Of a DNA stretch of 18,773 bases, positions 1 to 7,133 are shown one piece after another. The DNA is from Pseudolabrys sp. Its GTDB lineage: Bacteria; Pseudomonadota; Alphaproteobacteria; Rhizobiales; Xanthobacteraceae. The DNA is taken from contig JAQSCR010000415.1 in the NCBI GenBank assembly GCA_029945495.1, positions 1 to 18,773 of the forward strand. The letters run 5' to 3'. The notes beneath the pieces are model-generated. The model did not search any database. It worked only from the letters and a program-made list of their open reading frames with translations, and was not told the DNA's origin. Both the position numbers and the translations under genes were made by a program. Positions within the stretch are counted from its first letter, which is position 1; the number at the start of each line of letters is the position of its first letter.

Positions 1-65
1 GGCACCGGCAGGTGAAAATCGAGCCTTTCGGGCCAGTACGGCGAAGGCTTGGGCGTGGCTAGCAC
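1..65 (-). CDS. Partial CDS, N-terminus of a probable AMP-dependent acyl-CoA ligase
   Basis: Only the first 21 codons lie in the window, and the gene runs off the left edge. On the minus strand a GTG at 65-63 opens a frame whose residues 8-14 read SPYWPER. A Tyr/Trp-Pro stretch followed by a short Pro-rich segment is common at the N-terminus of AMP-forming acyl-CoA ligases, and this is my reason for the tentative call. AAGGGA lies 9 bases upstream as a possible ribosome site. The start overlaps the stop of the amidohydrolase gene by 7 bases (GTGCTAG), as expected for translational coupling within the operon. A CoA ligase would supply the thioester needed by the two acyl-CoA dehydrogenases and the CaiD-like hydratase. 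The family assignment from so few residues is weak, but the presence of a coupled gene is more likely. Confidence 0.42.
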   Translation of the reverse strand, partial: MLATPKPSPYWPERLDFHLPV

Positions 66-1306
66 GAGGGGATGTCCCTTGCGCCGAGCAGCCGCCGGGT
101 CACGCTTTCCAGCACGTCAGTGGCCGCAACTATATGGGGCCAGTCGGTATGTTCTTCCGGCGCATGGCTGAGCCCGCCGACCGACGGCACGAACAGCATC
201 GCAGCCGGAACCAACGCGCCGATGACCCCCGCATCATGGTTCGCACCCGACGGCAGTCGCGGGGCTGCAAAGCCCGCCGCACGCGCGGCTTCCTCGATCA
301 CGCTGATCAGCCCGGCATTCATCGGAACCGGTGCCGCGCCATAACTGCGGCGACACTGGGCGGTGACGCCCATCGCTTCCGCCGCCTCGGTAGCGATCAC
401 CGCCACCCGCGCGGCCAGATCGGCCAGCAGTTGCGCCGAGATGTCGCGGATCTCCAGCCCGAGCGTCACCTCGGAGGGGATGACATTTCCTTGATTGGGC
501 GACAGCTTCACGATGCCGATGGTGCCGCGTGCGCTACTCTTTCCCTCGGCAAGAATCATCTCGCGGAAACGGTCGGCAAAACGCGCCGCGGCGGCGAAGG
601 CGTCGTGCCGTTGCGTCATCGGCGTCGTGCCCGCATGGCCCGCTTCACCCGTGAAGCGCACCGAAAACCGCTCCTGGCCTGCGATCGCGGTGACGACGCC
701 AAGCGGCTCGCCGGCAGCTTCCAACACCGGACCCTGTTCGATGTGCAATTCCAGATAGGCCGCGATCCCGCTCATGTCGCGTCGGGCTGCATCGGCACGC
801 GCAGGCGCAAATCCCGCCGCCGCCATCGCAGGACCGAGCACCGCTCCATCGGCCGCGCGCATCCGGGCCAAAGCATCCTCGGGCAGTTGCCCCGCCATTG
901 CCCGGCTGCCCGTGAAGGCACCAAAGCGGCCTTCCTCATCACGGAACGCGATCACTTCCAACGGCCGCGCTTGTGGTGTCGCATCCCCGGCGATGCGCCG
1001 CGCGACCTCCAGCCCGGCGAGAACCCCGAGCGCGCCGTCATAAAGTCCGCCTTGCGCGACCGTATCGAGATGCGAACCGATCACCAGCACCGGAAGATCG
1101 TCCGCGCCCGGAAGCCGGGCGATGGAGTTGCCAAAAGCGTCTTGCCGTACCGACATGCCAATCGCGTGCGCACGCGCGGCGAACCATTCGTGCGCCGCGC
1201 ATTCCTCAGGTCCGTAGGCCGGCCGCGACCAGCCGCCGGCTGGATCGGCGCCGATGGCGGCGAGCGCGTCGAAGTCCGCGCGCAGGTGCGGGGCGTCTCC
1301 GGTCAC
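59..1306 (-). CDS. M20-family Zn-dependent N-carbamoyl amidohydrolase (hydantoinase/carbamoylase family)
   Basis: The product is a 415-residue peptidase-M20-type amidohydrolase. Family members hydrolyse N-carbamoyl-L-amino acids, N-carbamoyl-beta-alanine or allantoate to amino compound, CO2 and ammonia. The dinuclear metal ligands are visible: H79 and D81 in GSHLDT, D90 in LYDG, the E124/E125 pair in RDEEG, H188 in LHIEQGP and H381 in LSHAPEE. The EAGHAGTTPM segment (221-230) lies in the lid/dimerisation domain, and SGANHDAG (353-360) is typical of the carbamoylase/ureidopropionase group. Length is normal for the family. The start is GTG, overlapping the hydantoinase stop as GTGA. Following a hydantoinase directly, it is best read as the second ring-opening step, cutting the N-carbamoyl product. 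The exact substrate (alpha- or beta-carbamoyl amino acid) cannot be told from motifs. Confidence 0.9.
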   Translation of the reverse strand: MTGDAPHLRADFDALAAIGADPAGGWSRPAYGPEECAAHEWFAARAHAIGMSVRQDAFGNSIARLPGADDLPVLVIGSHLDTVAQGGLYDGALGVLAGLEVARRIAGDATPQARPLEVIAFRDEEGRFGAFTGSRAMAGQLPEDALARMRAADGAVLGPAMAAAGFAPARADAARRDMSGIAAYLELHIEQGPVLEAAGEPLGVVTAIAGQERFSVRFTGEAGHAGTTPMTQRHDAFAAAARFADRFREMILAEGKSSARGTIGIVKLSPNQGNVIPSEVTLGLEIRDISAQLLADLAARVAVIATEAAEAMGVTAQCRRSYGAAPVPMNAGLISVIEEAARAAGFAAPRLPSGANHDAGVIGALVPAAMLFVPSVGGLSHAPEEHTDWPHIVAATDVLESVTRRLLGARDIPSC

Positions 1307-2691
1307 GACAAGCCCGGCCGTTGCGGCGCGACGCGATGCAGGAAGCGTCCCTGCCCGGCGCGGCCAAGAAACGTGCCGTCTTTTACGACGACCTGGCCGC
1401 GATAGATCGTTTCGGTGGCCCAGCCGGTCAGCTCCATCCCCTCGTAGGGGTTGTAGCCAATCGCGCCATAGTCGGTTGCCGTGCCGATCGTGCGTTTCGC
1501 CTGCGGATCGATCACCACCAGATCGGCATCATAAGACGGCGCGATGCGGCCCTTGCGGTCGCCGAACCCGAAGATCTGCGCCGGCCAGGTGGAAAAAAGC
1601 TCGGTGAACCGTTCAAGGCTGATCCGGCCTTCGGCGACGCCGAGCGTGTAAAGCACCGGCAGCCGCGCCTCGATCCCAGTGCAGCCATTGGCGATGGTGG
1701 CAAACGATGCGGCCCCCATGGCCTTCGCCGCCGCCGAATAGGACACCTCATCCGAGGTGACGGCATTCAACACACCACGCCGCAGCGCATCCCAGAGGAC
1801 GAGCTGATTGTCGGCCGATCGCAGCGGCGGGCTCGCCACGAACTCATGCGCGTTGGGACGTTCCAGCGCCTCGTCGGTCAGTGCCAGATAATGGGTACAA
1901 GTCTCCGCCGTCACCGGCAGGCCTTTGCGGCGCGCGGCTTCAATCAGCGCGACACCATCGCCAGCGACCAGATGCAGGATGTGGATGCCGCAGCCGGTAT
2001 CGCCGGAAAACTGGATCGCGCGCGAAATCGCCTCCACCTCGGTGATCGGCGGCCGGGTGAGCGCGTGCCAACGCGGATGCGTATGACCTGCGGCGACCGC
2101 TTCGGCACGCAGACGCTCGATGATGCCGGCGTTCTCGGCGTGGAGGACCAGCATCAGGTCATCCTTCGCGGCCTGCTGCATCAGGGCATAGAGCGCGCCG
2201 TCTTCGACCTTCAGACCGTCCTCTTCGTAGATCATGTAGACCTTGAGCGAGGCGACGCCTTCGGCGCGCAGCGCGGCGAGTTCGCCCAGTGTGTCGGCGT
2301 TCACATCGGTCACGATCTGATGCAGGCCGTAGTCCAGCGTCACCACCGGATCGGCCTGCTTGCGGCGGTGGCGAAACCCCGCCAGCATCGAGCCGCCGCG
2401 CCGTTGCAATGCAAAGTCTACAATAGTCGTCGTGCCGCCGCGTAGCGCCGCGATGCCGCCGCTTTCGAAATCGTAGACGCTGCGTTGTCCCATGAAGCCG
2501 ACCATCAGATGCACATGCGGGTCGACGCCGCCGGGCAGGACGATCCGCCCCGTCGCATCCACGATCTGGGCGCCGCGCCCGGTTCCGGGATCGACGATCC
2601 CGGCAATAGTCTCGCCCCTGATGACGACATCGGCCAACCGCGGCCCTTCAGGCAGCACGACGGTGCCGTTCGCGATCACCAGATCATTCAT
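1303..2691 (-). CDS. hydA: Dihydropyrimidinase / D-hydantoinase family cyclic amidohydrolase
   Basis: The product is a 462-residue amidohydrolase-superfamily enzyme that would open a cyclic ureide (hydantoin, dihydropyrimidine or similar) to an N-carbamoyl acid. The binuclear Zn ligands are all present: H59 and H61 in DPHVHL, carbamylated K150 in SLKVYMIY, H184 in LVLHAEN, H240 in HILHLV and D314 in VTSDEV. Y155, the conserved substrate-gate tyrosine of D-hydantoinases, is also present, with the same spacing from K150 as in the family. I chose the ATG at 2691 rather than an in-frame start 11 codons upstream. N-terminal homology begins at MNDLVIANGT, and TGGAGA sits 7 bases before this ATG. 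It overlaps the PLP-enzyme stop by 8 bases (ATGAATGA). The symbol is family level; substrate and stereospecificity are unknown. Confidence 0.9.
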   Translation of the reverse strand: MNDLVIANGTVVLPEGPRLADVVIRGETIAGIVDPGTGRGAQIVDATGRIVLPGGVDPHVHLMVGFMGQRSVYDFESGGIAALRGGTTTIVDFALQRRGGSMLAGFRHRRKQADPVVTLDYGLHQIVTDVNADTLGELAALRAEGVASLKVYMIYEEDGLKVEDGALYALMQQAAKDDLMLVLHAENAGIIERLRAEAVAAGHTHPRWHALTRPPITEVEAISRAIQFSGDTGCGIHILHLVAGDGVALIEAARRKGLPVTAETCTHYLALTDEALERPNAHEFVASPPLRSADNQLVLWDALRRGVLNAVTSDEVSYSAAAKAMGAASFATIANGCTGIEARLPVLYTLGVAEGRISLERFTELFSTWPAQIFGFGDRKGRIAPSYDADLVVIDPQAKRTIGTATDYGAIGYNPYEGMELTGWATETIYRGQVVVKDGTFLGRAGQGRFLHRVAPQRPGLS

Positions 2692-3871
2692 GTTTGGTCT
2701 CCAATGCCTGCGCCAGATCGGCAATCAGATCATCGCTGTCCTCGATTCCGATCGACAGGCGCACCAGCTCGGGCACGATACCCATCTCGATCCGACGCGC
2801 GGGCGTCACCGAATGGTGAGAAGTGTTGCTCGGCTGGCTGATCAGACTTTCGACACCACCGATACTGGGACCGATGCCGAACAGGCGCGCCCGGTCGACG
2901 ACAGCCCGCGCCGTCGCTTCGTCGGCCACCTCGAACGACACGAGCCCGCCAAAGCCGCTCATCTGCCGGCACGCCAACGCATGATCGGGATGATCGGCAA
3001 GGCCGGGATAGTGGACCCGCTTGACCGCCGGATGCGCCGCAAGGAATTGAGCGACCGCGAGGCCGGAGCGGTTGTGCTGCGCCATGCGCAGCGGATAGGT
3101 CGTCATGCCGCGCATCAACAGCCACGCGCCGAAGGGATCGATAATCCCACCCGAGGCCTGCTGCAAGGCGCGCACCTGTTTCGTCAACTCGCGCCGGCCG
3201 GCGACAGCGCCGACGATCAGATCGCTATGCCCGTTGAGATATTTCGAAGCGGAATGGATCACCAGATCGGTCCCGAGTTCGAGCGGGCGCTGGTTCATCG
3301 GTCCACCGAGCGTGCTATCGACCACGAGCAGCGCGCCCGCCGACTTTGCGATCGCGGCGAGCGCAGCAAGGTCCACCACCCGCACCAGCGGGTTGGTCGG
3401 CGTCTCCGCATAGATCAGCTTCGTCTTCGGTCCGATGCTGACGGCGACGTCTTCGGGCCCGATCGACGCCGCCCAGCGCACGCCGATCCCCTGACGCGGC
3501 AGGATGTCGGTGAAATAGCGGATCGAGCCGCCGTAGATGTCCGGCAGTGTGACGATCTCGTCTCCCGCGCTCAAGAAGGGAGCGAGGGCCCCCGCGACCG
3601 CTGCCATGCCCGAGGCGAACAGAATAGCGGACTCCGCACCTTCAAGCGCTGCCAACCGTTGTTCTGCCGCCAGCACCGTAGGATTGCGGATGCGCGAATA
3701 AACGAAGCCGCGCTGGCGGCCCTCGTTGATTGCTTCAAGTTCCGCTGTGTCGGCGGCCAGAAAGGTCGCCGACTGGTAAAGCGGCGGCATCGCCGCGCCG
3801 AGATGTTCGCTCGACACATGGCCGGCATGGACCGCCAGCGTCGCGATGCGATCGCGCGGCGCGTCGCTCAT
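2684..3871 (-). CDS. Cys/Met metabolism PLP-dependent enzyme (cystathionine gamma-synthase/lyase-like)
   Basis: The product is a 395-residue trans-sulfuration-family enzyme. These PLP enzymes carry out alpha,beta- or alpha,gamma-elimination or replacement on sulfur amino acids. The PLP lysine is K210 in HSASKYLNGHSD. D185 (VVDST) would contact the pyridine nitrogen, Y58 and R60 (YSRIRNPT) reach over from the partner subunit to the phosphate, Y113 stacks on the ring, and R371 (VRLSIGIED) would bind the substrate carboxylate. Where methionine gamma-lyase has a key Cys two residues after the stacking Tyr, this protein has G115, so it resembles cystathionine synthases and lyases more than a dedicated methioninase. 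It overlaps the dehydrogenase stop (ATGA) and the hydantoinase start, so it is co-translated with the ring-opening genes. This suggests it acts on the amino acid released by them, perhaps cutting a C-S bond. The reaction is inferred. Confidence 0.88.
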   Translation of the reverse strand: MSDAPRDRIATLAVHAGHVSSEHLGAAMPPLYQSATFLAADTAELEAINEGRQRGFVYSRIRNPTVLAAEQRLAALEGAESAILFASGMAAVAGALAPFLSAGDEIVTLPDIYGGSIRYFTDILPRQGIGVRWAASIGPEDVAVSIGPKTKLIYAETPTNPLVRVVDLAALAAIAKSAGALLVVDSTLGGPMNQRPLELGTDLVIHSASKYLNGHSDLIVGAVAGRRELTKQVRALQQASGGIIDPFGAWLLMRGMTTYPLRMAQHNRSGLAVAQFLAAHPAVKRVHYPGLADHPDHALACRQMSGFGGLVSFEVADEATARAVVDRARLFGIGPSIGGVESLISQPSNTSHHSVTPARRIEMGIVPELVRLSIGIEDSDDLIADLAQALETKHE

Positions 3872-5010
3872 TTCGTGATCTCGCGTGAGATGATGATGCG
3901 CAGGATCTCCGACGTGCCGCCGCCGATTTCGGCAAGCTTGGAGTCGCGGAAATGACGCTGCATGTCGAATTCCATGAGATAGCCCCAGCCGCCCATCAGC
4001 CGCATTCCATTAAGGGCGGCGCGAACGTAGGCCTCCGACGAAAAGAGATTAGCCGTGGCGCTTTCCTTGTTATTCGGGATGCCCCGGTCAACCAGGTTGG
4101 CGCTTCGATACAGCAAAAGGCGCGCGGCCTCGATCTCCATATCCATGTCGGCGAGCTTGGCGCGGCTCAGTTGGAAGCTGGAAATCTTCTGGCCGAACTG
4201 CTCGCGCTGGTTGGTATAGGCCACCGCCTTGTCCAGACAGGATTTCGCGGCGCCCACGTTCACCGCCGACAGGCAACATCGTTCGTAATCGAGCGTCTTG
4301 AGTGCGTTCATCCAGCCGTTGTTGACGCTGCCGATGATCGCGTCCTTCGGCAAGCGCACGTCGGTCAGGAATATCTCGTTCAGGTCCATGGGCTTCAAGC
4401 CCAGTTTCTTCAGCTTGCGGATCTCGACCCCGGGCGTCTTGGGATCCAGCAGGAACATCGTGATGCCCTTGTGCTTGGGCGCCTCGGCATCGGACCGCGC
4501 CATCAGCAAGATATAGTCGGCCTCCTGCGCGCACGAGCAAAACATCTTCTGGCCGTTGATGACCCATTCATCGCCCTCCAGCACCGCGCGCGTCCGCAGC
4601 GAAGCGGCATCGGACCCGGAATTCGGCTCCGACAGCGAGAACGCAAAACGAATCTTGCCGCGGGCAAGGCGCGGCAGCAGATCGCGCTTCTGCTGCTCGG
4701 TGCCGAAATGGGTGATCGCGTCGGTGGCGATCACAATCGTGGTGTAGAATATGTTCGCGCCGGCCTCGAAATGCGCGGCGAATTCCTCAAGGAACACGGC
4801 AAGGTCGGTGCAGGTTCCGCCCATCCCGCCGTATTCCTCGGGGATCGGCAGCCCAAGCCAGCCTTCGGCTGCCAGCTTTTCGTAAAGCTCGAAGGGAAAG
4901 CGCTCATCCTCGTCGCAAGCACGGACATATTCGATCGGGCATTCCTTGGTAAGAAAAGTCCGCAAGCTGTCGCGCATCAGCTTTTGCTGGTCGGTCAGTT
5001 CGAAATCCAT
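3868..5010 (-). CDS. Acyl-CoA dehydrogenase, isovaleryl-CoA-dehydrogenase-like catalytic layout
   Basis: The product is a 380-residue FAD-dependent acyl-CoA dehydrogenase that would introduce an alpha,beta double bond into a CoA thioester. The FAD/substrate motif FSLSEPNSGSDAASLRT lies at 124-140 and the C-terminal signature GGGTSEILR at 363-371. The usual catalytic Glu of short- and medium-chain enzymes (EGT) is Gly here. A Glu in LDYER (E243) matches the base position of isovaleryl-CoA and long-chain dehydrogenases, so the enzyme should still be active and may prefer branched or bulky acyl groups. The frame is open 65 codons further upstream. I chose the ATG at 5010 because homology starts at MDFELTDQQK and AAAGGA lies 10 bases before it. 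It starts 4 bases after the hydratase stop. FadE-type electrons would pass to ETF, whose genes are not in the window. Confidence 0.9.
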   Translation of the reverse strand: MDFELTDQQKLMRDSLRTFLTKECPIEYVRACDEDERFPFELYEKLAAEGWLGLPIPEEYGGMGGTCTDLAVFLEEFAAHFEAGANIFYTTIVIATDAITHFGTEQQKRDLLPRLARGKIRFAFSLSEPNSGSDAASLRTRAVLEGDEWVINGQKMFCSCAQEADYILLMARSDAEAPKHKGITMFLLDPKTPGVEIRKLKKLGLKPMDLNEIFLTDVRLPKDAIIGSVNNGWMNALKTLDYERCCLSAVNVGAAKSCLDKAVAYTNQREQFGQKISSFQLSRAKLADMDMEIEAARLLLYRSANLVDRGIPNNKESATANLFSSEAYVRAALNGMRLMGGWGYLMEFDMQRHFRDSKLAEIGGGTSEILRIIISREITK

Positions 5011-5014
5011 CGGC

Positions 5015-5797
5015 TTAGCGTCCTTTCCACTGGGGTGCGCGTTTCTCGGCGAAAGCGCGAGGGCCTTCGTTAAAATCGTCAGAGGCGCGCATTCGATCGC
5101 GCGCGGGCATGCCGGAGTAGAGTTTCGCCCATGCCTCGGTGTCGGACAGGCCTTCGACCTCGCGCAATACCTCGAGATAGGCCGCGACCGCGAGCGGGGC
5201 CGCACCGATGATCTGGCCCGCGATCTCGCGGGCGCTATCCATCAGGCGATCGCGCGGGACGATCCGGTTGACGAAACCCAGCCGATGGCCCTCTTCGGCG
5301 GTCAGCCGCCGACCCGTCAGCAACAGTTCGGAGGCGATGTTGTGCGGCAGCCTGCGATGGGCGCGCCACAAAGCACCTGCTTCCGGGATAAACCCCCGCT
5401 GCAATTCGGGCAGGCCGAATTCGGCATGCGGCGCGCAGATGACGATGTGTGCGTTCAGCGCGAATTCAAACCCGCCGCCGACGGCAAGCCCGTTGACCGC
5501 GCAGATGACGGGTTTCGTGCCGTCGTTGCGCTTCAGCCCCATGAAGCCGTACGGGCCGAAATCCTCGCCCGTCTCGCCGGCCACGACCGATTTCAAATCC
5601 CATCCGGCCGAGAACATTCGGTCGCCGGTGGCGGAGACGATGCCCACGCGCAACTCAGGCTCGTCCTCAAGAAGCTGCATCGCGGCCGTCAGGTCACGAC
5701 TGGCCTTCTGATTGAAGGCATGCGCGGGCGGATGGTCGAAAATGATTTCAAGGATCGGCCCGTTGCGTGCGACCTTCACGCGCTCGTCTGCGCTCAT
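5015..5797 (-). CDS. Enoyl-CoA hydratase/isomerase family, CaiD-like
   Basis: The product is a 260-residue crotonase-fold protein, the usual family length. Both catalytic glutamates of true enoyl-CoA hydratases are present: E111 in GGGFEFA and E131 in GLPELQRG. The oxyanion-hole segment FSAGWDLK (62-69) and the loop EDFGPYGFMGL (78-88) are close to E. coli CaiD (crotonobetainyl-CoA hydratase) as I recall it, as are TGRRLTAEE (161-169) and the tail EGPRAFAEKR...WKGR. It most likely hydrates an enoyl-CoA with a substituted or charged gamma position. The start is the ATG at 5797, which overlaps the stop of the upstream dehydrogenase as ATGA. A longer in-frame reading from 6157 would cover coding sequence of that dehydrogenase and is rejected. 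No CaiB-type CoA transferase is visible, so a classic carnitine operon is not indicated. Confidence 0.9.
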   Translation of the reverse strand: MSADERVKVARNGPILEIIFDHPPAHAFNQKASRDLTAAMQLLEDEPELRVGIVSATGDRMFSAGWDLKSVVAGETGEDFGPYGFMGLKRNDGTKPVICAVNGLAVGGGFEFALNAHIVICAPHAEFGLPELQRGFIPEAGALWRAHRRLPHNIASELLLTGRRLTAEEGHRLGFVNRIVPRDRLMDSAREIAGQIIGAAPLAVAAYLEVLREVEGLSDTEAWAKLYSGMPARDRMRASDDFNEGPRAFAEKRAPQWKGR

Positions 5798-6951
5798 GCC
5801 GGATACTCCCGCAGGACGTCTTTCGAGATGATGTCGCGGTGGATTTCCGACGTGCCTTCCCAAATCCGCTCGACCCGAGCATCGCGCCAGAACCGCTCCA
5901 GCGGCATGTCCTTGGTAATGCCCATACCGCCCATGATCTGCAGCGCGTTGTCGGTGACACGGCCGACCATTTCGGACCCGAACAAATTGATCTGCGAGGC
6001 TTCGCGTTGGGTGATCGTGCCGGCGTCCATCTTCGCCGCGCCGTCCAGCACCATCAGCCGCGTGGCGTGGATTTCCATTGCCATATCGGCAAGCTTGAAC
6101 GCCGTCCCCTGGAACCGGCCGATCGGCTGGCCGAACGCCTTGCGGGTATTGGCCCATTGCGCCGCGATCCCCATCGCCCGATCGGCGAGGCCCACGCAGT
6201 TGCCTGCCAGCATGACCCGCCCCGAGAAGATCCAGTTCTTGGCGATGGCGAAGCCACCGCCCTCTTCGCCAAGAATATTGCGCGCCGGCACTCGCACATC
6301 GGAAAAGGAGATGATGCAGGATTTCATCCCGCGGTTCGACACCACATCGAGCGGCGTGACCTCGATCCCAGGGATCGCTTTGTCCACGAGGAAGGCTGTT
6401 ATTCGCTTCTGCGGACCTTTCGGCGTTTCATCCGTTCCGGTCACCGCAAAGACGATGATGAAATCGGCCCGCATCGCCATCGTGATAAATTGTTTCGTGC
6501 CGTTGATGATGTAGTCGTTGCCGTTGCGCACCGCGCGCGTGCTGATCGCGCGCGCATCCGACCCCGCGCCGGGCTCGGTCAACGCGAAGCATTCCCACCG
6601 CTCGCCCCTGATCGTGGGCTTCAGATAGGTTTCGATCTGATCGCCGGTACAAGCTTTAAGAATCGGTGCGGGCCGGTTGCAGATGACCGCGAGCGCGCGG
6701 CTGGTGCGCCCGAATTCCATCTCGGCCACGCAGCGTTCGCGGGCGCCGAGACCGCCGCCGCCGTGCTCCGCCGGCATGTTCATTGCGTAATATCCGGCGG
6801 CAATCGCTTTCGCCTTGATCTCAGCGAAAAGCTCGTCCGGCACGGCGTCGAGCTTTTCCACAAGCTGCTCGTGCGGCTGCAACTCGGTTTCGACGAAGGC
6901 ATGGACGCCCTCGGCGATCATGCGCTGCTCGTCGGTCAGAAATGAAGTCAT
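5794..6951 (-). CDS. Acyl-CoA dehydrogenase, MCAD-type catalytic layout
   Basis: The product is a 385-residue FAD-dependent acyl-CoA dehydrogenase, first gene of the leftward operon. FALTEPGAGSDARAIST (122-138) is the classic FAD/substrate signature. The C-terminal signature WEGTSEIHRD (364-373) carries E365, the catalytic base of short- and medium-chain dehydrogenases. At the alternate base position used by isovaleryl-CoA dehydrogenase this protein has SGR instead of a Glu, so it is complementary to the second dehydrogenase of the operon. RKAFGQPIGRFQ (270-281) and QIMGGMGIT (338-346) are further family signatures. The ATG at 6951 is preceded by GAGGA at 9 bases. It lies 3' of the palindrome-rich regulatory gap. 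Two dehydrogenases in one operon suggest two oxidation rounds, or two substrates of different shape. Confidence 0.92.
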   Translation of the reverse strand: MTSFLTDEQRMIAEGVHAFVETELQPHEQLVEKLDAVPDELFAEIKAKAIAAGYYAMNMPAEHGGGGLGARERCVAEMEFGRTSRALAVICNRPAPILKACTGDQIETYLKPTIRGERWECFALTEPGAGSDARAISTRAVRNGNDYIINGTKQFITMAMRADFIIVFAVTGTDETPKGPQKRITAFLVDKAIPGIEVTPLDVVSNRGMKSCIISFSDVRVPARNILGEEGGGFAIAKNWIFSGRVMLAGNCVGLADRAMGIAAQWANTRKAFGQPIGRFQGTAFKLADMAMEIHATRLMVLDGAAKMDAGTITQREASQINLFGSEMVGRVTDNALQIMGGMGITKDMPLERFWRDARVERIWEGTSEIHRDIISKDVLREYPA

Positions 6952-7026
6952 CGCAGACGATCCTCGGTGAAGAACGGGGGACTGAACGGCCCAGCCATCG
7001 GCAATCCGCGTTTTATTATGTGAACC

Positions 7027-7075
7027 ATGATTTTATCATTTTGACGATCCTGTCAAGAAATGCGAGGGTCAAAAT
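7027..7075. promoter_or_regulatory. Cluster of inverted repeats, candidate IclR-type operator region
   Basis: Three inverted repeats overlap here. ATGAT-TTT-ATCAT lies at 7027-7039. TTGAC-GATCCT-GTCAA lies at 7041-7056. ATTTTGAC at 7038-7045 pairs perfectly with GTCAAAAT at 7068-7075, 22 bases apart. The GTCAA half-site thus recurs three times in alternating orientation. The cluster lies between the leftward catabolic operon and the rightward rhodanese/IclR genes and covers the best leftward promoter, so it is a natural place for the IclR-family protein to bind. The repeats are seen directly; the binding protein is inferred. Confidence 0.5.
7030..7056 (-). promoter_or_regulatory. Candidate sigma-70-type promoter for the leftward operon
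   Basis: On the minus strand TTGACA (7056-7051) is followed after 15 bases by TAAAAT (7035-7030), giving a predicted start near 7023 and a leader of about 70 bases before the ATG at 6951. The -35 is perfect; the spacer is shorter than the optimal 17. Both boxes lie inside inverted repeats, which would fit repression by occlusion. Confidence 0.42.
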
Positions 7076-7133
7076 ACGGTGCGACGACGGATGAGACCGG
7101 TTGCCGGACCGCGGAAGCAAGGAGACAGGTGCG

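Noticed and set aside
134..2445. Long plus-strand open frames opposite the amidohydrolase and hydantoinase genes
   Set aside because: They lie antisense to genes with full catalytic motifs, are Arg-rich and of no known family, as expected in GC-rich DNA.
1303..2691. Simple reductive pyrimidine catabolism operon (dihydropyrimidinase plus ureidopropionase)
   Set aside because: No dihydropyrimidine dehydrogenase or beta-alanine aminotransferase is present, and the acyl-CoA and PLP genes would be unexplained; genes outside the window could change this.
5015..6157. Extended 380-codon version of the CaiD-like hydratase
   Set aside because: The extra N-terminus is the dehydrogenase gene read out of frame; the ATGA overlap at 5794-5797 gives a normal-length protein.
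2492..6945. Plus-strand open frames of 370-520 codons opposite the PLP, dehydrogenase and hydratase genes
   Set aside because: Same reason: mirror frames of well-supported genes, no recognisable domain and no start signals.
5015..6951. Carnitine (cai) operon
   Set aside because: A CaiD-like hydratase and dehydrogenases are present, but there is no CaiB-type transferase or betaine/carnitine transporter, and the operon continues into hydantoinase genes.
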